Part shown: positions 25,435 through 35,700 of the stretch, piece after piece | Position numbering within the stretch: the stretch's first letter is position 1 | How the letters are laid out: each line of letters starts with the position of its first letter | Assembly (NCBI RefSeq): GCF_002209485.1 | Contig: NZ_NJIX01000005.1 | Span: forward strand, 496,001 to 560,000 | Direction: 5' to 3' | Length of the DNA stretch: 64,000 nt | From: Achromobacter sp. HZ34 | Lineage (GTDB): Bacteria; Pseudomonadota; Gammaproteobacteria; Burkholderiales; Burkholderiaceae_B | The notes under the pieces: generated by a model | Seen by the model: the letters and a program-made list of their open reading frames with translations, nothing else | Databases searched by the model: none | What the model was told of the DNA's origin: nothing | Translations under genes and position numbers: made by a program

Positions 25435-26067
25435 ATGCCACTGGGCATCATCCGGGTACTGACCACGAGCGACCAGTCGGTATTGCTGGAACACGGACGG
25501 ATCCTGGAAGCGGAATTCGGCCTGAAGTCCGTCACGCGATGCATCGAAGACCAGCCGGACGGCATCTACGACCTGGCAAGCGAAACATTGGCCGTGCCCA
25601 AGATCGTCCGCCTGGGCCAGCGCCTGCAGGATGAGGGATGCACGGCGCTGTTCCTGAGCTGTGCGGCCGATCCTGGCCTGGCGCAACTGCGTGCCGCCGT
25701 GACCGTACCCGTGGTCTCGGCCGGGAGCGCCGCCGCGCGCGTGGCCGCGTACCTGAACCTGCCCGCCGCGGTCATAGGGATAGGCGATGCGGCCCCGGCG
25801 CCCTTTCGCCGGTTGCTGGGCGAGGACGTGACGTATGCCCGTCCCGATGGCGTTACCAAGACCGTGGACCTGCTGACACCCGCAGGCCGCGCCGCCGCGC
25901 TGGATTGTGCGCGCCGCCTGCATGACGCCGGCGCCAAGGTCATCGTGTTCTCGTGCACGGGGCTTACCACCATCGGCCTCGCGCCCCGCATCCGCGCCGA
26001 GATCGGCTGCGCCGCCGTCGATGCGGTCACCGCCGCAGGCATGTTCGCGGCGGAATGGACGGGGTGA
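25435..26067 (+). CDS. Asp/Glu/hydantoin racemase-family protein
   Basis: A 210-residue racemase-superfamily protein. The catalytic cysteine pair is visible as FLSCAADPGL (about residue 70) and IVFSCTGLTTIG (about 168), the two-thiol arrangement of cofactor-independent racemases. AAGGAAAC precedes ATG 25435. It closes the OPT-DUF1177-AroM-PepE operon. Racemisation of aspartate, another amino acid or a hydantoin is possible; the context with PepE favours an amino acid released from a dipeptide. Confidence 0.85.
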   Translation: MPLGIIRVLTTSDQSVLLEHGRILEAEFGLKSVTRCIEDQPDGIYDLASETLAVPKIVRLGQRLQDEGCTALFLSCAADPGLAQLRAAVTVPVVSAGSAAARVAAYLNLPAAVIGIGDAAPAPFRRLLGEDVTYARPDGVTKTVDLLTPAGRAAALDCARRLHDAGAKVIVFSCTGLTTIGLAPRIRAEIGCAAVDAVTAAGMFAAEWTG

Positions 26068-26162
26068 TGTGTAGCGGGGTGATGTGCGGCAGGGCAAGGT
26101 ATCCCTGCTGGCTCGATGGCCGAGGCTGACACCGGTACGAACCGATCACACGCGGGCGTCGG

Positions 26163-26519
26163 TCACGCCCCTTCCCACAAAGCCGCGGTCACGCCCACCA
26201 GCAGGACCAGCGCCGACGCAATAAACCACCGTACGGTTTTCCGGTATTCATCCTCGGCTTCGTCCTCCAGGCGCAGGGCCCGGTAGAGCGTGAGGATCTG
26301 CAGCAGGGTGCCAAGAAACAAAGCCGCCCCCGGCAGCACCGACAGCGCACTCCATTCGCCCGGCGCGTCCAGGCCCCAGTAACGCAGGAAACCCAGCGAA
26401 AAGCCCAGCAACACCGTGATGGCCGTGATCAGTCCGGCCCGATAACCCTGGGGCAATTCCCGCGGCCTGGGGCTGTGTGCGGGCACTGATGCGTCGCGAG
26501 GCGTTTCCGGTGTCGTCAT
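26163..26519 (-). CDS. Small three-helix membrane protein, hypothetical
   Basis: A 118-residue protein with a Pro/Arg-rich cytoplasmic head followed by three hydrophobic segments at about 28-46, 58-80 and 95-113. A charged loop (RLEDEAEDEYRKTVR) precedes the last one. No family recognised. ATG 26519 is preferred over a GTG at 26534; neither has a strong ribosome site. It converges on the racemase gene and has no operon partner. Confidence 0.6.
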   Translation of the reverse strand: MTTPETPRDASVPAHSPRPRELPQGYRAGLITAITVLLGFSLGFLRYWGLDAPGEWSALSVLPGAALFLGTLLQILTLYRALRLEDEAEDEYRKTVRWFIASALVLLVGVTAALWEGA

Positions 26520-26534
26520 CGAAATGGTCCGCAC

Positions 26535-27022
26535 TGATTACGCTAAGGGCCGCCCGCTACCGGTTTTTGTGAATCCAAGCGGAAGCGAAGACGGAAAGCC
26601 TGCCGGCAACCAGCGGCCGGGTGAATCGATTATGGCCGATAGCGCGACGCGGTGACAGATTGGCCAAATGGATGGGCAGACAAGAGGTTCACCGGGTTCA
26701 AGCTGCTGCTTTTGGCAGCGGAAAGGGATACGGCGCCACGTACACAAACACTCATCTTGCCGCAGGACGGGGTCCAATAACGGAAGCCAGGGTGCGCCGA
26801 GTGACGGTTTTGGGCGCAGCGCCTCGCTTCAGGGTCCAGCATTCTTGTTGCGGCAGCGCGTAGTACGTTTCCTTCCAAGGTGCGGCACCCATGCGGCCGA
26901 GCAGATCCACCATGAGCGATTCGTTGAGCCGATCTGCCTTTTTTCGAGCGCTATAGCGTTCGACGTCCTCTTCAGGCAAAGGAGTGCCTCTGTGTCAAAC
27001 CATCACGGACCAGCGACGCTGC
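26535..27022. other. Region without a recognisable gene
   Basis: About 490 bases of GC-rich sequence with only short, mutually exclusive open frames on both strands. None has a good ribosome site together with family-like sequence. A short frame on the minus strand (26752-26979, starting MPEEDVERY) has gene-like composition but I cannot place it. Confidence 0.4.
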
Positions 27023-27205
27023 GGCGACGCGTTTTCGATGTCCATGAACCTCGGTTGTTTAATCAGCACGGGCATTCTCGCGGTCATCTTCCCGGTAGCA
27101 GTGACCGCGCAGGTCAGGGCCCATCGCTTCCACCCGTTTCTATATTGGTTCACGATCATCGCCACCACACCGGTCGGCACCACGCTCGCGGACAATCACG
27201 GTGGC
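27023..27205 (+). pseudogene. Fragment of a COG4705-type membrane protein gene
   Basis: About 60 codons read GDAFSMSMNLGCLISTG, then VTAQVRAHRFHPFLYW and TTPVGTTLADNHGG. I recognise these as the internal helices of the COG4705 membrane-protein family, whose members have repeated blocks ending GTTLAD. Both flanks of the gene are missing and the frame runs straight into the end of the deacetylase region, so this is a remnant rather than a gene. Confidence 0.55.
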
Positions 27206-27212
27206 GCGGATC

Positions 27213-28123
27213 CTAGCCGCGGTCGACGTACCCCGGGCTGCCCGGAACCACCCCGTCGGGCAGCGACTCGATGAAGCGGCATATTTCACCACCGCGCGCC
27301 AGCCAGACGTGATCGCGGTGCCGCAAGATGTGCTCGATGACGTGGCGGAACTGACGCAAGCGGTGCGGTTGTCCGAGGATGAAGCTGTGCAGGACTATGC
27401 TCATGACCAGTGGCCGGCGCTGCGATTCTTCGAGCATTTCGTCGAACTGGTCGATCAGGTTTTCGCAATACAGCTGCGAGGGCGTGCGGCGCGTCACGCT
27501 TCCAGCGAATCGTTCAGGTCGTGCGAATACGGTATCGCCAGGATGCGGCCGTGCTTCGTTTCGAACCACACCGGCTGGTCGTCCAACGGCCAGTCCATCA
27601 TGTAGCGGTAGCCGGCCTCCTTGAGCAGATCCAGTGAATCATGAGTCTGCGAAATATACGGCGCCAGCCAGCCCATGGGCTTGGCACCCTCGTGCCGTTC
27701 GATGGCGGCGGTGGCCTCCTGGATGGCGGCGCGTTCCTGCTCCAGGGTCATGTCGCCCTGGCGCTCGCCATTGGTGCGTCCGTGGCCGACGATCTCGTCG
27801 CCACGCGCGCTGAAGGCGGCGACCATCTGCGGGCAGTAGTCGTACAGCTCGGTGTTGATCAGCAGTTCCAACGGCAGCGCATAGTTGTCGGCGAACTCCA
27901 GCAGGCGCCAGGCGCCGACGCGGTTGCCGTAGTCGCGCCACGCGAAGCTGCGTGTATTGGGCTGCGCCTGCGGTGCACCGTAGTCATTGCCCAGTCCCTC
28001 GCCGAACGCAAAGTGTTCCACGTTCAATGACAGATGCACGGCGAGCCGCCTGCCGTCAGGGAAGCTGTAGTCGGGTCGTTTCGAAATCGCGGAGTAGCCA
28101 TAACGGCCGTGGGTTCTCAGCAT
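27213..28123 (-). pseudogene. Polysaccharide deacetylase-family gene, frameshifted
   Basis: The N-terminal 209 residues (MLRTHGRYGYSAISKRPDYS to AIPYSHDLNDSLEA) belong to the NodB-like deacetylase branch linked to purine and amide catabolism, with GHGRTNGERQ and the WLAPYISQTHDSLDLLKEAGY block. The frame stops at 27494, but the rest of the domain continues in the next frame from VTRRTPSQLYCENLIDQFDEMLEES to 27213. One missing base in GAAGC-GTGACG near 27497 accounts for this. It follows the MmgE/PrpD gene by 24 bases on the same strand and would be the last gene of that operon. Confidence 0.75.
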
Positions 28124-28147
28124 GGCGGGTTCCGTTGCATGGATCGA

Positions 28148-29506
28148 TTACAGGGTGTAGCCCTTCGAAAATTCACGCATGTCACTGATGGCTTCGATTC
28201 GCATGCACGCATCGAAGAGGCGACTCGTTACGGACTCGCCCCAGATGGGGTTGCCCAGGGACATGAATTTTTCCTGCAGCTCCTGCTGGGTGTGCGGGCG
28301 CGAGTGCTCGCCCTTGGTCATTTCGCAATGGCCGACCAGCGGCGGCCTGCCGTCCTTGAATCGGATGGTCACGTCGCAACGCTGCAGGCCCGGATATACA
28401 GCGGTATAGGCGGCATCTTCTTCCACGTAGACCCGCTGCACCAGTGCCTGCACATCGGTGTTGGCGACCGCGGCATCCTCGAAGGGAAGCAGGCCGGAAT
28501 GGCCGTGGTGCAGGATGGTGGCCAGCGCGAACGGAATCGAAAAGCGTCCGCCGAAACTCGTGGTGATGGCTTTGCCGTTCAGCATGGCGGCCAGCCGATA
28601 GCCCTTGACGTCGATCCGTTCCACGGACCCGGCGTCGAGGCGGCCGCCCACTTGCGCCAGCGCATCCTCCAGCGCATCGATGGCGGTGTGCACATAGCGG
28701 CCGGTGGGGTGGAGCTTGAAGTAGCCCATGGTGATCAGCCATTCCTGGCCCAGGGCATGCATGACGCTCGCGGCGTCGTAGCTGTCGGATACGACGCCTT
28801 TGCCATAGACCGACTCCACGCCATCGCGCTCGCCCTTGAAGCCGGCCTGCGCCATCCGCGCCGCGATCTGGCCCATATACGCCGAGTGGCCGGTGTAGAT
28901 GTTGCGTACGGTCGAGCCTTCCAGCAGCGTATTGCGGCTCGTCGACATACCCATGGTAGCGGACATGCTGATCAGGTCGCGCATTCGCGTCGCATCCAGC
29001 CCGCGCAGTTTGCCCACCGCGATGGCGGCGCCAATCACGCCATAAGTGCCATGCGGATGGATGCTCAGGCGCATATTGCCCGCGCGATTGATACGCGACG
29101 ACACTTCGTAGCCCAGGATGGTGGCAAGCAGCAGATCGGCACCCGATGCACCGGTCTCCTGCGCCACGGCCAGCGCGGCCGGCACCACCTGGATGCCGGG
29201 ATGTCCCTTGGCGAACTGGTTGCCCTCGTCCAGTTCCAGCCAGCAGCCCGCGCTGCCATTGAGCAGGCCGGCGTCCAGCGGCGCCGCACGCTGCCCCGTT
29301 CCAAGTACCCACGCATGACCGGCGGCGGCCTGTGCAAGATGGTTGCTGGCGAATGTTTTCATCTCGGGCACTTGCATGCCCGCGGCGACTACCGGTATGG
29401 AATCGGCGATGACCCAGCGGCCGTGCCGCAGCGTGGCTTCATCCAGATCCGTCAACCGTGCATCGCAGATGAACCGCGCCAGCGTGTCCAGGTAATGCTG
29501 TTCCAT
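28148..29506 (-). CDS. MmgE/PrpD-family protein
   Basis: A 452-residue protein of the 2-methylcitrate dehydratase / MmgE / aconitate decarboxylase-like family, made of an all-helical N-terminal domain (LDEGNQFAKGHPGIQVVPAALA) and a smaller alpha/beta domain (VERIDVKGYRLAAMLNGKA). Many family members found beside Bug receptors have unknown dehydratase or decarboxylase substrates. GGAG precedes ATG 29506, three bases past the Bug stop codon, so the two genes are coupled. Confidence 0.88.
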   Translation of the reverse strand: MEQHYLDTLARFICDARLTDLDEATLRHGRWVIADSIPVVAAGMQVPEMKTFASNHLAQAAAGHAWVLGTGQRAAPLDAGLLNGSAGCWLELDEGNQFAKGHPGIQVVPAALAVAQETGASGADLLLATILGYEVSSRINRAGNMRLSIHPHGTYGVIGAAIAVGKLRGLDATRMRDLISMSATMGMSTSRNTLLEGSTVRNIYTGHSAYMGQIAARMAQAGFKGERDGVESVYGKGVVSDSYDAASVMHALGQEWLITMGYFKLHPTGRYVHTAIDALEDALAQVGGRLDAGSVERIDVKGYRLAAMLNGKAITTSFGGRFSIPFALATILHHGHSGLLPFEDAAVANTDVQALVQRVYVEEDAAYTAVYPGLQRCDVTIRFKDGRPPLVGHCEMTKGEHSRPHTQQELQEKFMSLGNPIWGESVTSRLFDACMRIEAISDMREFSKGYTL

Positions 29507-29509
29507 GCC

Positions 29510-30484
29510 CTACTCCACCTTGATTCCGTTCTTGCGCACCACGTCGCCCCACTTGGTGGCGTCGTTCTGGATATAGGCCGCGAAGGCCTGGGGCGTGCTG
29601 ACATGTGGCAACAGGCCCGCATCGACCAGTTGCTTGCGCACCTCCGGGTCCTTCAGCACTGCCGCGGTTTCTTTATTGATGCGATCGACCACGTCCGCCG
29701 GCGTGCCGCGCGGGGCAAAAAGGCCGTACCAGGCCACCGAGTCGTAGCCGGCCACGCCGGCCTGCGCGATGGTCGGTACATCAGGCAGGGCCTCCAGCCG
29801 CTCGCTCGACGTCACGCCCAGGGCGCGCAGGTGGCCGGCCTGAATCTGACCGATGGCCGGCGCGACGGCCGAGAACATGAAATCCGTGTGGCCAGCGATC
29901 AGATCGACCATGGCCGGGCCGCCCCCCTTGTACGGAATGTTCAGCATCTTGGTGCCGGTCATGACCATGAAAAGCTCGGTGGCCATGTCATCGGAGGCGC
30001 CTACGCCGGACGACCCGAAATTGAGCTTTCCCGGTTGCGCCTTGGCCAGCTCGGTGAACTTCTGCACGGAAGTGGCCGGACTGTCGGGCCGCACCACCAG
30101 CACGTTCACGCCATCGACCACCGGCGTGACCGGCGCCAAGTCCTTGATGGGATCGAACGGCATGTTCTTGTACAGATAAGGCCCGATGGAAACGATGCCG
30201 GCGCTGGCCAGCACGACGGTATAGCCGTCGGGCGGAGACTTGACCACGTATTCGGTGCCGGGAATGCCGGCGGCGCCCGCCCGGTTCTCCACGATGACGG
30301 CCTGGCCCAGGCGCGGCCCCAAGCCCTTGGCCAGGATGCGCGCCGTTACGTCCACTGACCCTCCGGCCGCGAACGGTACGACCATCTTGATTGCCCGGCT
30401 GGGCCATTGCTGCGCCCACGCCGCGGTCGAGGAAACCAGCAGGACGGCGACGGCCGTCACCCCGGTAAGGAAAAAGCGTTTCAT
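29510..30484 (-). CDS. Bug-family periplasmic solute-binding receptor
   Basis: A 324-residue TctC-type receptor with signal peptide MKRFFLTGVTAVAVLLVSS to AWAQ at about residue 25. The family's PFAAGGSVDVTARIL and VENRAGAAGIPGTEYV motifs follow. It lies between a LysR gene and the MmgE/PrpD gene on one strand, with no TctAB genes nearby. It probably captures the carboxylate that the MmgE/PrpD protein processes; the ligand is unknown. Confidence 0.92.
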   Translation of the reverse strand: MKRFFLTGVTAVAVLLVSSTAAWAQQWPSRAIKMVVPFAAGGSVDVTARILAKGLGPRLGQAVIVENRAGAAGIPGTEYVVKSPPDGYTVVLASAGIVSIGPYLYKNMPFDPIKDLAPVTPVVDGVNVLVVRPDSPATSVQKFTELAKAQPGKLNFGSSGVGASDDMATELFMVMTGTKMLNIPYKGGGPAMVDLIAGHTDFMFSAVAPAIGQIQAGHLRALGVTSSERLEALPDVPTIAQAGVAGYDSVAWYGLFAPRGTPADVVDRINKETAAVLKDPEVRKQLVDAGLLPHVSTPQAFAAYIQNDATKWGDVVRKNGIKVE

Positions 30485-30606
30485 GGCGTACCCCTTGAGA
30501 ACGGCCCGTGATTGTTATTGCGCGGCATACGCCGCACTGCGGACTCGTCTTCACTCTAATCACGTCGTCGCCCCTTGCACAGTCTGGACAACGCATGGGG
30601 CCATCA

Positions 30607-31545
30607 CTAAAACTGATTTATCAAACGGGCGTCAGGCCATCTGCCATCCTGGACCAGGGTGCGCATGCAATGCGTCAGGACCAACCTCGTGCATAGAGCC
30701 GCCGGCGACATTTCGTCATCCGCGAGGCTGCAAAGCACATTCACGTGCTGGCTCTGCAAGTCGTCGATTTCGCTCAGTACGAAGCGTTCGCTGGCGTCGT
30801 GGTAGCGCAATACCGCCGCGCTGGGCTGGACGGTAGCGCCCAAGCCTGCGTCGACGGCATCCATCAGCATGACCAGGGAATCGATTTCCGCGACGACGTC
30901 GGGCTTGATGCCGGCACGGCCGAAAGCGCTGTCTATCCTGCTGCGCAGGCCATGCGTGCCGGTCGGAAGAATCAAGGGGATGTCTTTCAACGCATCGATC
31001 GACACCGCGGATTCGACGCGCTGCGCACCGGAGCGCTGCGCTGACTGGATCAGGAACAGCTTTTCTTCCATCAGCGGGATGACGTTCCAGCTTGAACTGG
31101 CCTGCACGTTGAACAGGATGGCGAAGTCCAGCTTGCGGGCTTCCAGCAAACCCTCCAGTTGCCCGGAAAGGCATTCGACTATGTGCAGGCGGACGTCAGG
31201 GTAGCGGTCGCGCATGGCGCGCATGAACGGCAAGGCCAACACCGAGGCCGTGGTGGGCGCCAGGCCAACGCTGGCGGTGCCGGTAAGGCGAGATTGTTGC
31301 GCGGCCCGCCGCGCCTGTTCGGCATGGCGCAAGATAAGCTGGGCTTCGCGCAGGAAGGCCAGCCCTGCCTGCGTGGGAGTAATGCCGCGCCGCGTGCGCG
31401 TCATCAGCCGCACGCTCAGTTCCCCTTCCAGCCGGCTGATCTGCTGGCTGAGCGCCGATTGCACCACCCCCAGTTCCGCGGCAGCGCGACTCATGCTGCC
31501 AACTTCGAGCACCCGGACGAAATAGCGAATCTGGCGCAATTCCAT
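30607..31545 (-). CDS. LysR-family transcriptional regulator
   Basis: A 312-residue LysR protein. The helix-turn-helix is at residues 1-60 (MELRQIRYFVRVLEVGSMSR, then LGVVQSALSQQISRLEGELS), and a substrate-binding domain starts near residue 90. It resembles the NAC/CbbR-type group with a MELRQIRYF start. It lies 122 bases upstream of the Bug receptor in the same direction and probably controls the Bug-MmgE/PrpD-deacetylase operon. Confidence 0.92.
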   Translation of the reverse strand: MELRQIRYFVRVLEVGSMSRAAAELGVVQSALSQQISRLEGELSVRLMTRTRRGITPTQAGLAFLREAQLILRHAEQARRAAQQSRLTGTASVGLAPTTASVLALPFMRAMRDRYPDVRLHIVECLSGQLEGLLEARKLDFAILFNVQASSSWNVIPLMEEKLFLIQSAQRSGAQRVESAVSIDALKDIPLILPTGTHGLRSRIDSAFGRAGIKPDVVAEIDSLVMLMDAVDAGLGATVQPSAAVLRYHDASERFVLSEIDDLQSQHVNVLCSLADDEMSPAALCTRLVLTHCMRTLVQDGRWPDARLINQF

Positions 31546-31893
31546 GGTTGCATGGTTTCTGGACGGGGCCGGGGCCGGGATCTCGATCCTAGCAGAGCCG
31601 GCCCGGCAGGGCAGTTGGTGGCAGCCCTAGGCTGCGGTGTGCTCCGGCGTCCTGGAACAATTCAGCGGCGTGCCGCAGGCGATCTCGCCCAACCGGCTCA
31701 CTTGGTCATGGGACCAGCCCAGCCAGTTGGGGCATGACCTCAAGCATGGACAGGAGCCTTTGAGCTGGCCTGATGGCTGACGGGTAGCCAGACTTCAGCG
31801 CCGCGACTGCCGACTCGACACCCCAGGCTCATACCGAGTCAGCATGGCCACGAGGACGGCCGCCTGATCCGGAATTGCGACTTTCCGGGCTCT
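31546..31893. other. Region without a recognisable gene
   Basis: About 350 GC-rich bases between the LysR start and a nucleotidyltransferase remnant. Only short frames with frequent stops are present on either strand. I see no terminator or repeat of note. Confidence 0.4.
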
Positions 31894-32315
31894 TTATATG
31901 ACGTCGAAGGGGTCGCCAGGATGAAAGGCAGGCACCTCCACGACTTTCAGGCCTGTCTGGGCCAGCAGCTCCGCGAAGCCTGGTGTCGGTGCATCGGACC
32001 CAAGGGCGGCACCTCGTGCAACGTCGACGTTGAAGGACTGGTAGAGGCCCGCGGCAATACCCAGGGTATTGAGCAGAACCCCATACGCATGCGAGCCGAC
32101 CAGAGTCATACCTCGGCGGAATAATCCAGCGTTGTGCAAAGCTGCGACGACGCTGTAGGTCTTGGGGTCAGCTACCTGATACCTCAACTTGGCCAGACCT
32201 CGGACCTGCGCGATCAACCCCTTGGTGACCTCGATTCGCTCAGCCAGAGCCTGACCGGCGGATTGGTCCAGACTGTCTGGTAGGCGAGGTCGATGCGCTC
32301 GTAGCGTATGGGCAT
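31894..32315 (-). pseudogene. Nucleotidyltransferase-like gene remnant, frameshifted and truncated
   Basis: The minus strand reads MPIRYERIDLAYQTVWTN from 32315. One missing base near 32262 then shifts the frame, and the sequence resumes as QSAGQALAERIEVTKGLIA to 31894 with MTLVGSHAYGVLLNTLGIAAG and VDVARG. I recognise this as the NTP_transf_8-type family (LVGSHAYGVLLN signature, normally over 300 residues). The remnant ends early at GDPFDVI with a stop, so the C-terminal half is gone. Confidence 0.65.
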
Positions 32316-32383
32316 GAGGATCTTCCTCGGTCGGGATTTTCAGTAATTTTATAAAAACTACTGAAGAAATCTCTCCGGGGGAG

Positions 32384-32523
32384 TGTCGAAATTCACCAAC
32401 GGTGGAATCGCCATCCTATAAAAATCAATGATTTACCGACAGATCGGTCATCCGGGATGGAACTGGTCGTTCATCTAATTTGGAATTTTTCCGGAAATAG
32501 TTCATGTAACGTGGAATTTTCCG
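32384..32523 (+). repeat. Left TGGAATT-repeat array, candidate transposon end
   Basis: The stretch opens with TGTCGAAATTC and carries four spaced TGGAA(T/C) units, at about 32402, 32458, 32481 and 32512. The block 32479-32523 aligns in inverted orientation with 36493-36537 at 35 of 45 positions by eye. Multiple short terminal repeats and a TGT start recall IS21-family ends. No transposase gene lies inside. The outer border is a guess based on TGTC matching GACA at the other end. Confidence 0.6.
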
Positions 32524-32720
32524 TTTCGCTGAGTCCTCAAGCTGCGGCATCGCAGTAATCTGCGATGCGTCCCGGACTCTGGAAACGTCCGCTTCCGGTT
32601 GTGCATTCAACCGGTCAGTGCAGTTCTTGGTTGACCGCTATAAGCTGTCTGCAGTCGATCGGAGCTCAGAACCAAAGGCCATCGAACAAGGCATTCTGCC
32701 GCTCACGACTACTTACGTGG
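32524..32720. other. Spacer between left repeat array and autotransporter terminator
   Basis: About 200 bases with no gene I can support. A minus-strand frame at 32425-32610 (starting MNAQPEADVSR) runs through the repeat array itself and is probably fortuitous. Confidence 0.4.
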
Positions 32721-32747
32721 AATGCCGGCGCACCTGGCGCCGGCATT
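32721..32747. terminator. Stem-loop after the autotransporter gene
   Basis: A perfect 11-base inverted repeat AATGCCGGCGC / GCGCCGGCATT with a 5-base loop, 24 bases beyond the autotransporter stop. The U-tract on the minus strand is poor, so termination may be partly factor-dependent. Confidence 0.55.
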
Positions 32748-32770
32748 TCTCTTTGCAAGCTACTCGCCCA

Positions 32771-35700
32771 TCAGAAGCGATACGTCGCGCCCAGGCGGAA
32801 GGTTTGGGCTGACGTGTTGCCAGTATGGAACAAGGTGTCGTAGCTCACCGCCACGTCGAACTGCTTCGCCACTTGCATCGACAGGCTCAGGCCCGCAGTG
32901 AGCATGCCGCGGGATTGCGTCGCGCCCGGGACGGAGAAGCCGGTGCCGTCGCCCGACGTCACTGATACCGAACGGCTGCTGTCCATTGTTTCGTAGGCAT
33001 AGCCGACCCTGCCCTGCAGCAGCGCGGGCTTGGCGCCAAGCCCGTTGAAGCTGTAGTCGGCGGTCACCCCGACATACGGCTGCAGGCTGTGCAAATCCTG
33101 GCCCTTCACCGACAGAGATTCGCTATCCAGACCTTCCTCGGAGAAGGAATTGCCGTGGAAATACTGATAGCGCAGACCCACGCGCGGAGTGATGACAGTA
33201 GGGCCCGCCTGCAAGGGCATGCTCGCCTGCAGCCCGGCCTGGGCTTCCTGCCCGTCGGACGTGTTGCGCGTCGTGCCCAGCGAGCCAAAGCTGCGGCGCG
33301 TGGAGATGAAGTCGTATGCACCGCCCACCATCCCGGCGACATTGATGGCGCCGACCTGGCGGCTGCCGTAAGCGGCCAGGCGCAAGGTGTCGATGCGGCC
33401 CGTGGCGTCCCCCTCCTTCACGTCGCCATGGCTGTAGCCGCCGGCCAGGCCTACCGTCCACGGTCCCATATTGTGGTCAGCGCCCACAAGGAAGCCGTAA
33501 CGCTGGTCAGTGTTGCCGGGCGCATTATTGTTGCCGCCCTGGTGCGTGGTGTCGGAAGTGGCGCGGACCCAGGCTTGATTCGTCGGCCGCTCGCAACCGG
33601 CGGCGCTGTCCGTGGGGCACGGCCGGGCCAGACGGCCAAGCAGCGTGTCAGCCGTGCGTTGGCCATCGCGCAAAGCCGACGATCCCACCGCGCCGAAGAT
33701 GGATGCGTTGGTCGGCGCGACGGTGGTCGTGACGTCGCCAGATCCGGTGCCACCGGAATCGTCAGAATCGCCTGTATCGCCTGCAACGTCGGTTCTTGCC
33801 GCCAATTTCAGGTCCACTGCGTTGGCCGACGTGGCGACCGCCTGCGAATAGCCGGCCGGAGCATTGCCCGTCACTTTGGAGAAAGCGCCCTCCACTGCTC
33901 CCGCATCGACCAGGCGATAGGTGGTGGCGTGATACGTACCCGGGCCGTACAGCAGCGACAGGGTGCCGCCCAACTGCGCGGTGCCGGTGACCTTCAACTG
34001 CGAAGCGGAATCGGGACTAATGTCCACCATCAGCGTGCCGTTGGACGACTGCATGAAATCGCCGTTCACGGTCAGGGTGCCGATGGAGCCGCCCGGCCAC
34101 ACGATACCTTCGTTGACGACGTTGCCGACGACCGTGCCGTGACCGCGTAGCGTACCGCCGCTATCGACACGCGTGAAACCCTGGATGCTGGCGCCCGAGT
34201 GATCGGCGTCGCCGACCTCCAGCGTGCCGGCGCCGATCTGGGTGCCGCCGCTGTAGGTGTTGGCGCCATTGAGCACCAGCATGCCGGCGCCCGTCTTCAG
34301 CAGATGCCCAACACCAGAGACGTCGCCCGACAAGGTCAAGGTGCGGCCATCGGCCGCGCTGATTTCGCTATTGGCCGACAGGGTAGTCGGCGCGCCTATC
34401 GTGGAATCCACATTGGCCGTCAGGACGCCCCCGGCGAGGTCCAGCGTGCCGGTGCTGAACTGGCCGCCATTCAAGATCAGCGTTCCGTTCGGCAGGATGC
34501 GGGTGGCGCCTACGGTTTGCGTGCCGGCGTCCAGCGAGACCTGCGTAACGGTGGCGGCGAGGTCGCCGATGTTCAAGGTGTCGATGTTGGCCAGGTTCGC
34601 CGTGACCTTGCCGATGCCGATGAGGTTCAGCGTGTCGTTGCCGGTCAAACCATCCTGATCCGCGCTGACGTCGCCATTGAGCGTCACGTTGTTATCGCCG
34701 ACCGTCCAGACGGCGGCACTCGCCAGCGTCAGGATGACCCGATTCAAGGCGGTGTCGTAGGTGAGCGTCGGCACCAGGGATGCGTCGCTTTCCAGGACGG
34801 AGCTGAACGTGCCCGTCAGCCCGGTGCCGGCAGTCAGGACGATGTAGTTCGTCACCGGCGCATACGCGCCCGCCAGTGAATTGACGGAGAGGACGCCGCC
34901 CAATGTGGCCGCGCCCGTGACGGCCAGCTCGGAGGCCGACGTCGGCGTGGTCGTGATCAATAGCGTGGAACCGGCTTGCTGGGTATAGGTGCCGACCGTC
35001 AGGATGCCGGGCGCGGTTGCGCTACCGGGCATTACCGTTGCTCCATTCTGGGCCGTTACCGTTGACATCGTACCGGTGCCGGCTAGCGTCGCGCCGGCGT
35101 CAACGACCGTGTTGCTGGTGTAGATGCCGTTCACGTGCAGCGTACCCGTCTGCACTTCGGTATTGGTGACCAAAGTCTGGCCCGACAAGGTCCAATCGGT
35201 GCCAGCCATGGTCAGTGTGCGGATGCCGGCAATCGTGCTGCTCATGGTGTTCGAGCCGTGCAGCACAACCTGTGTATTTCCCCCGGCCGCGTTGATGCCG
35301 CCCGTCAATACCGATCCGGTCTCCAGATTCAGTCGGCCACCTGATGGCGAAAATTGCACCGCCGCCAGGCCAGCCAGGGATTCGATCGTCCCGGAATTCG
35401 TAATGGTGGCATTCGCTCCGACCAACACGCCGGTGCCGGTGGTGCTGCTTATGGTGCCCCGGTTGTCCACCGTGCCGGCCCCGTTCATCGTAAAGCCATC
35501 GCCGCCGGTGGCGGAAATCAGGCCATAGTTGGTGATTGTGCCGCCCGCAATGGTGGCCGCTTGCCCGCCCTGGCTGGCGATGGTCCCGTAATTGGTCAGC
35601 GTCAGGGCGGTGGGGCTATTGAGGGCCGTACCGGCCGACGACAGAATCAGCGCCGTATTGTCCGCGCTCGAACCGTTCACGAGCGTGCCGCCGGCGATAT

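Noticed and set aside
26752-26979. Minus-strand frame starting MPEEDVERY
   Set aside because: Composition is gene-like, but there is no convincing ribosome site, no recognised family and the surroundings are remnants; not strong enough to call.
32425-32610. Short minus-strand frame starting MNAQPEADV
   Set aside because: It lies in the left repeat array, has no ribosome site and is not matched in the right array; probably fortuitous.
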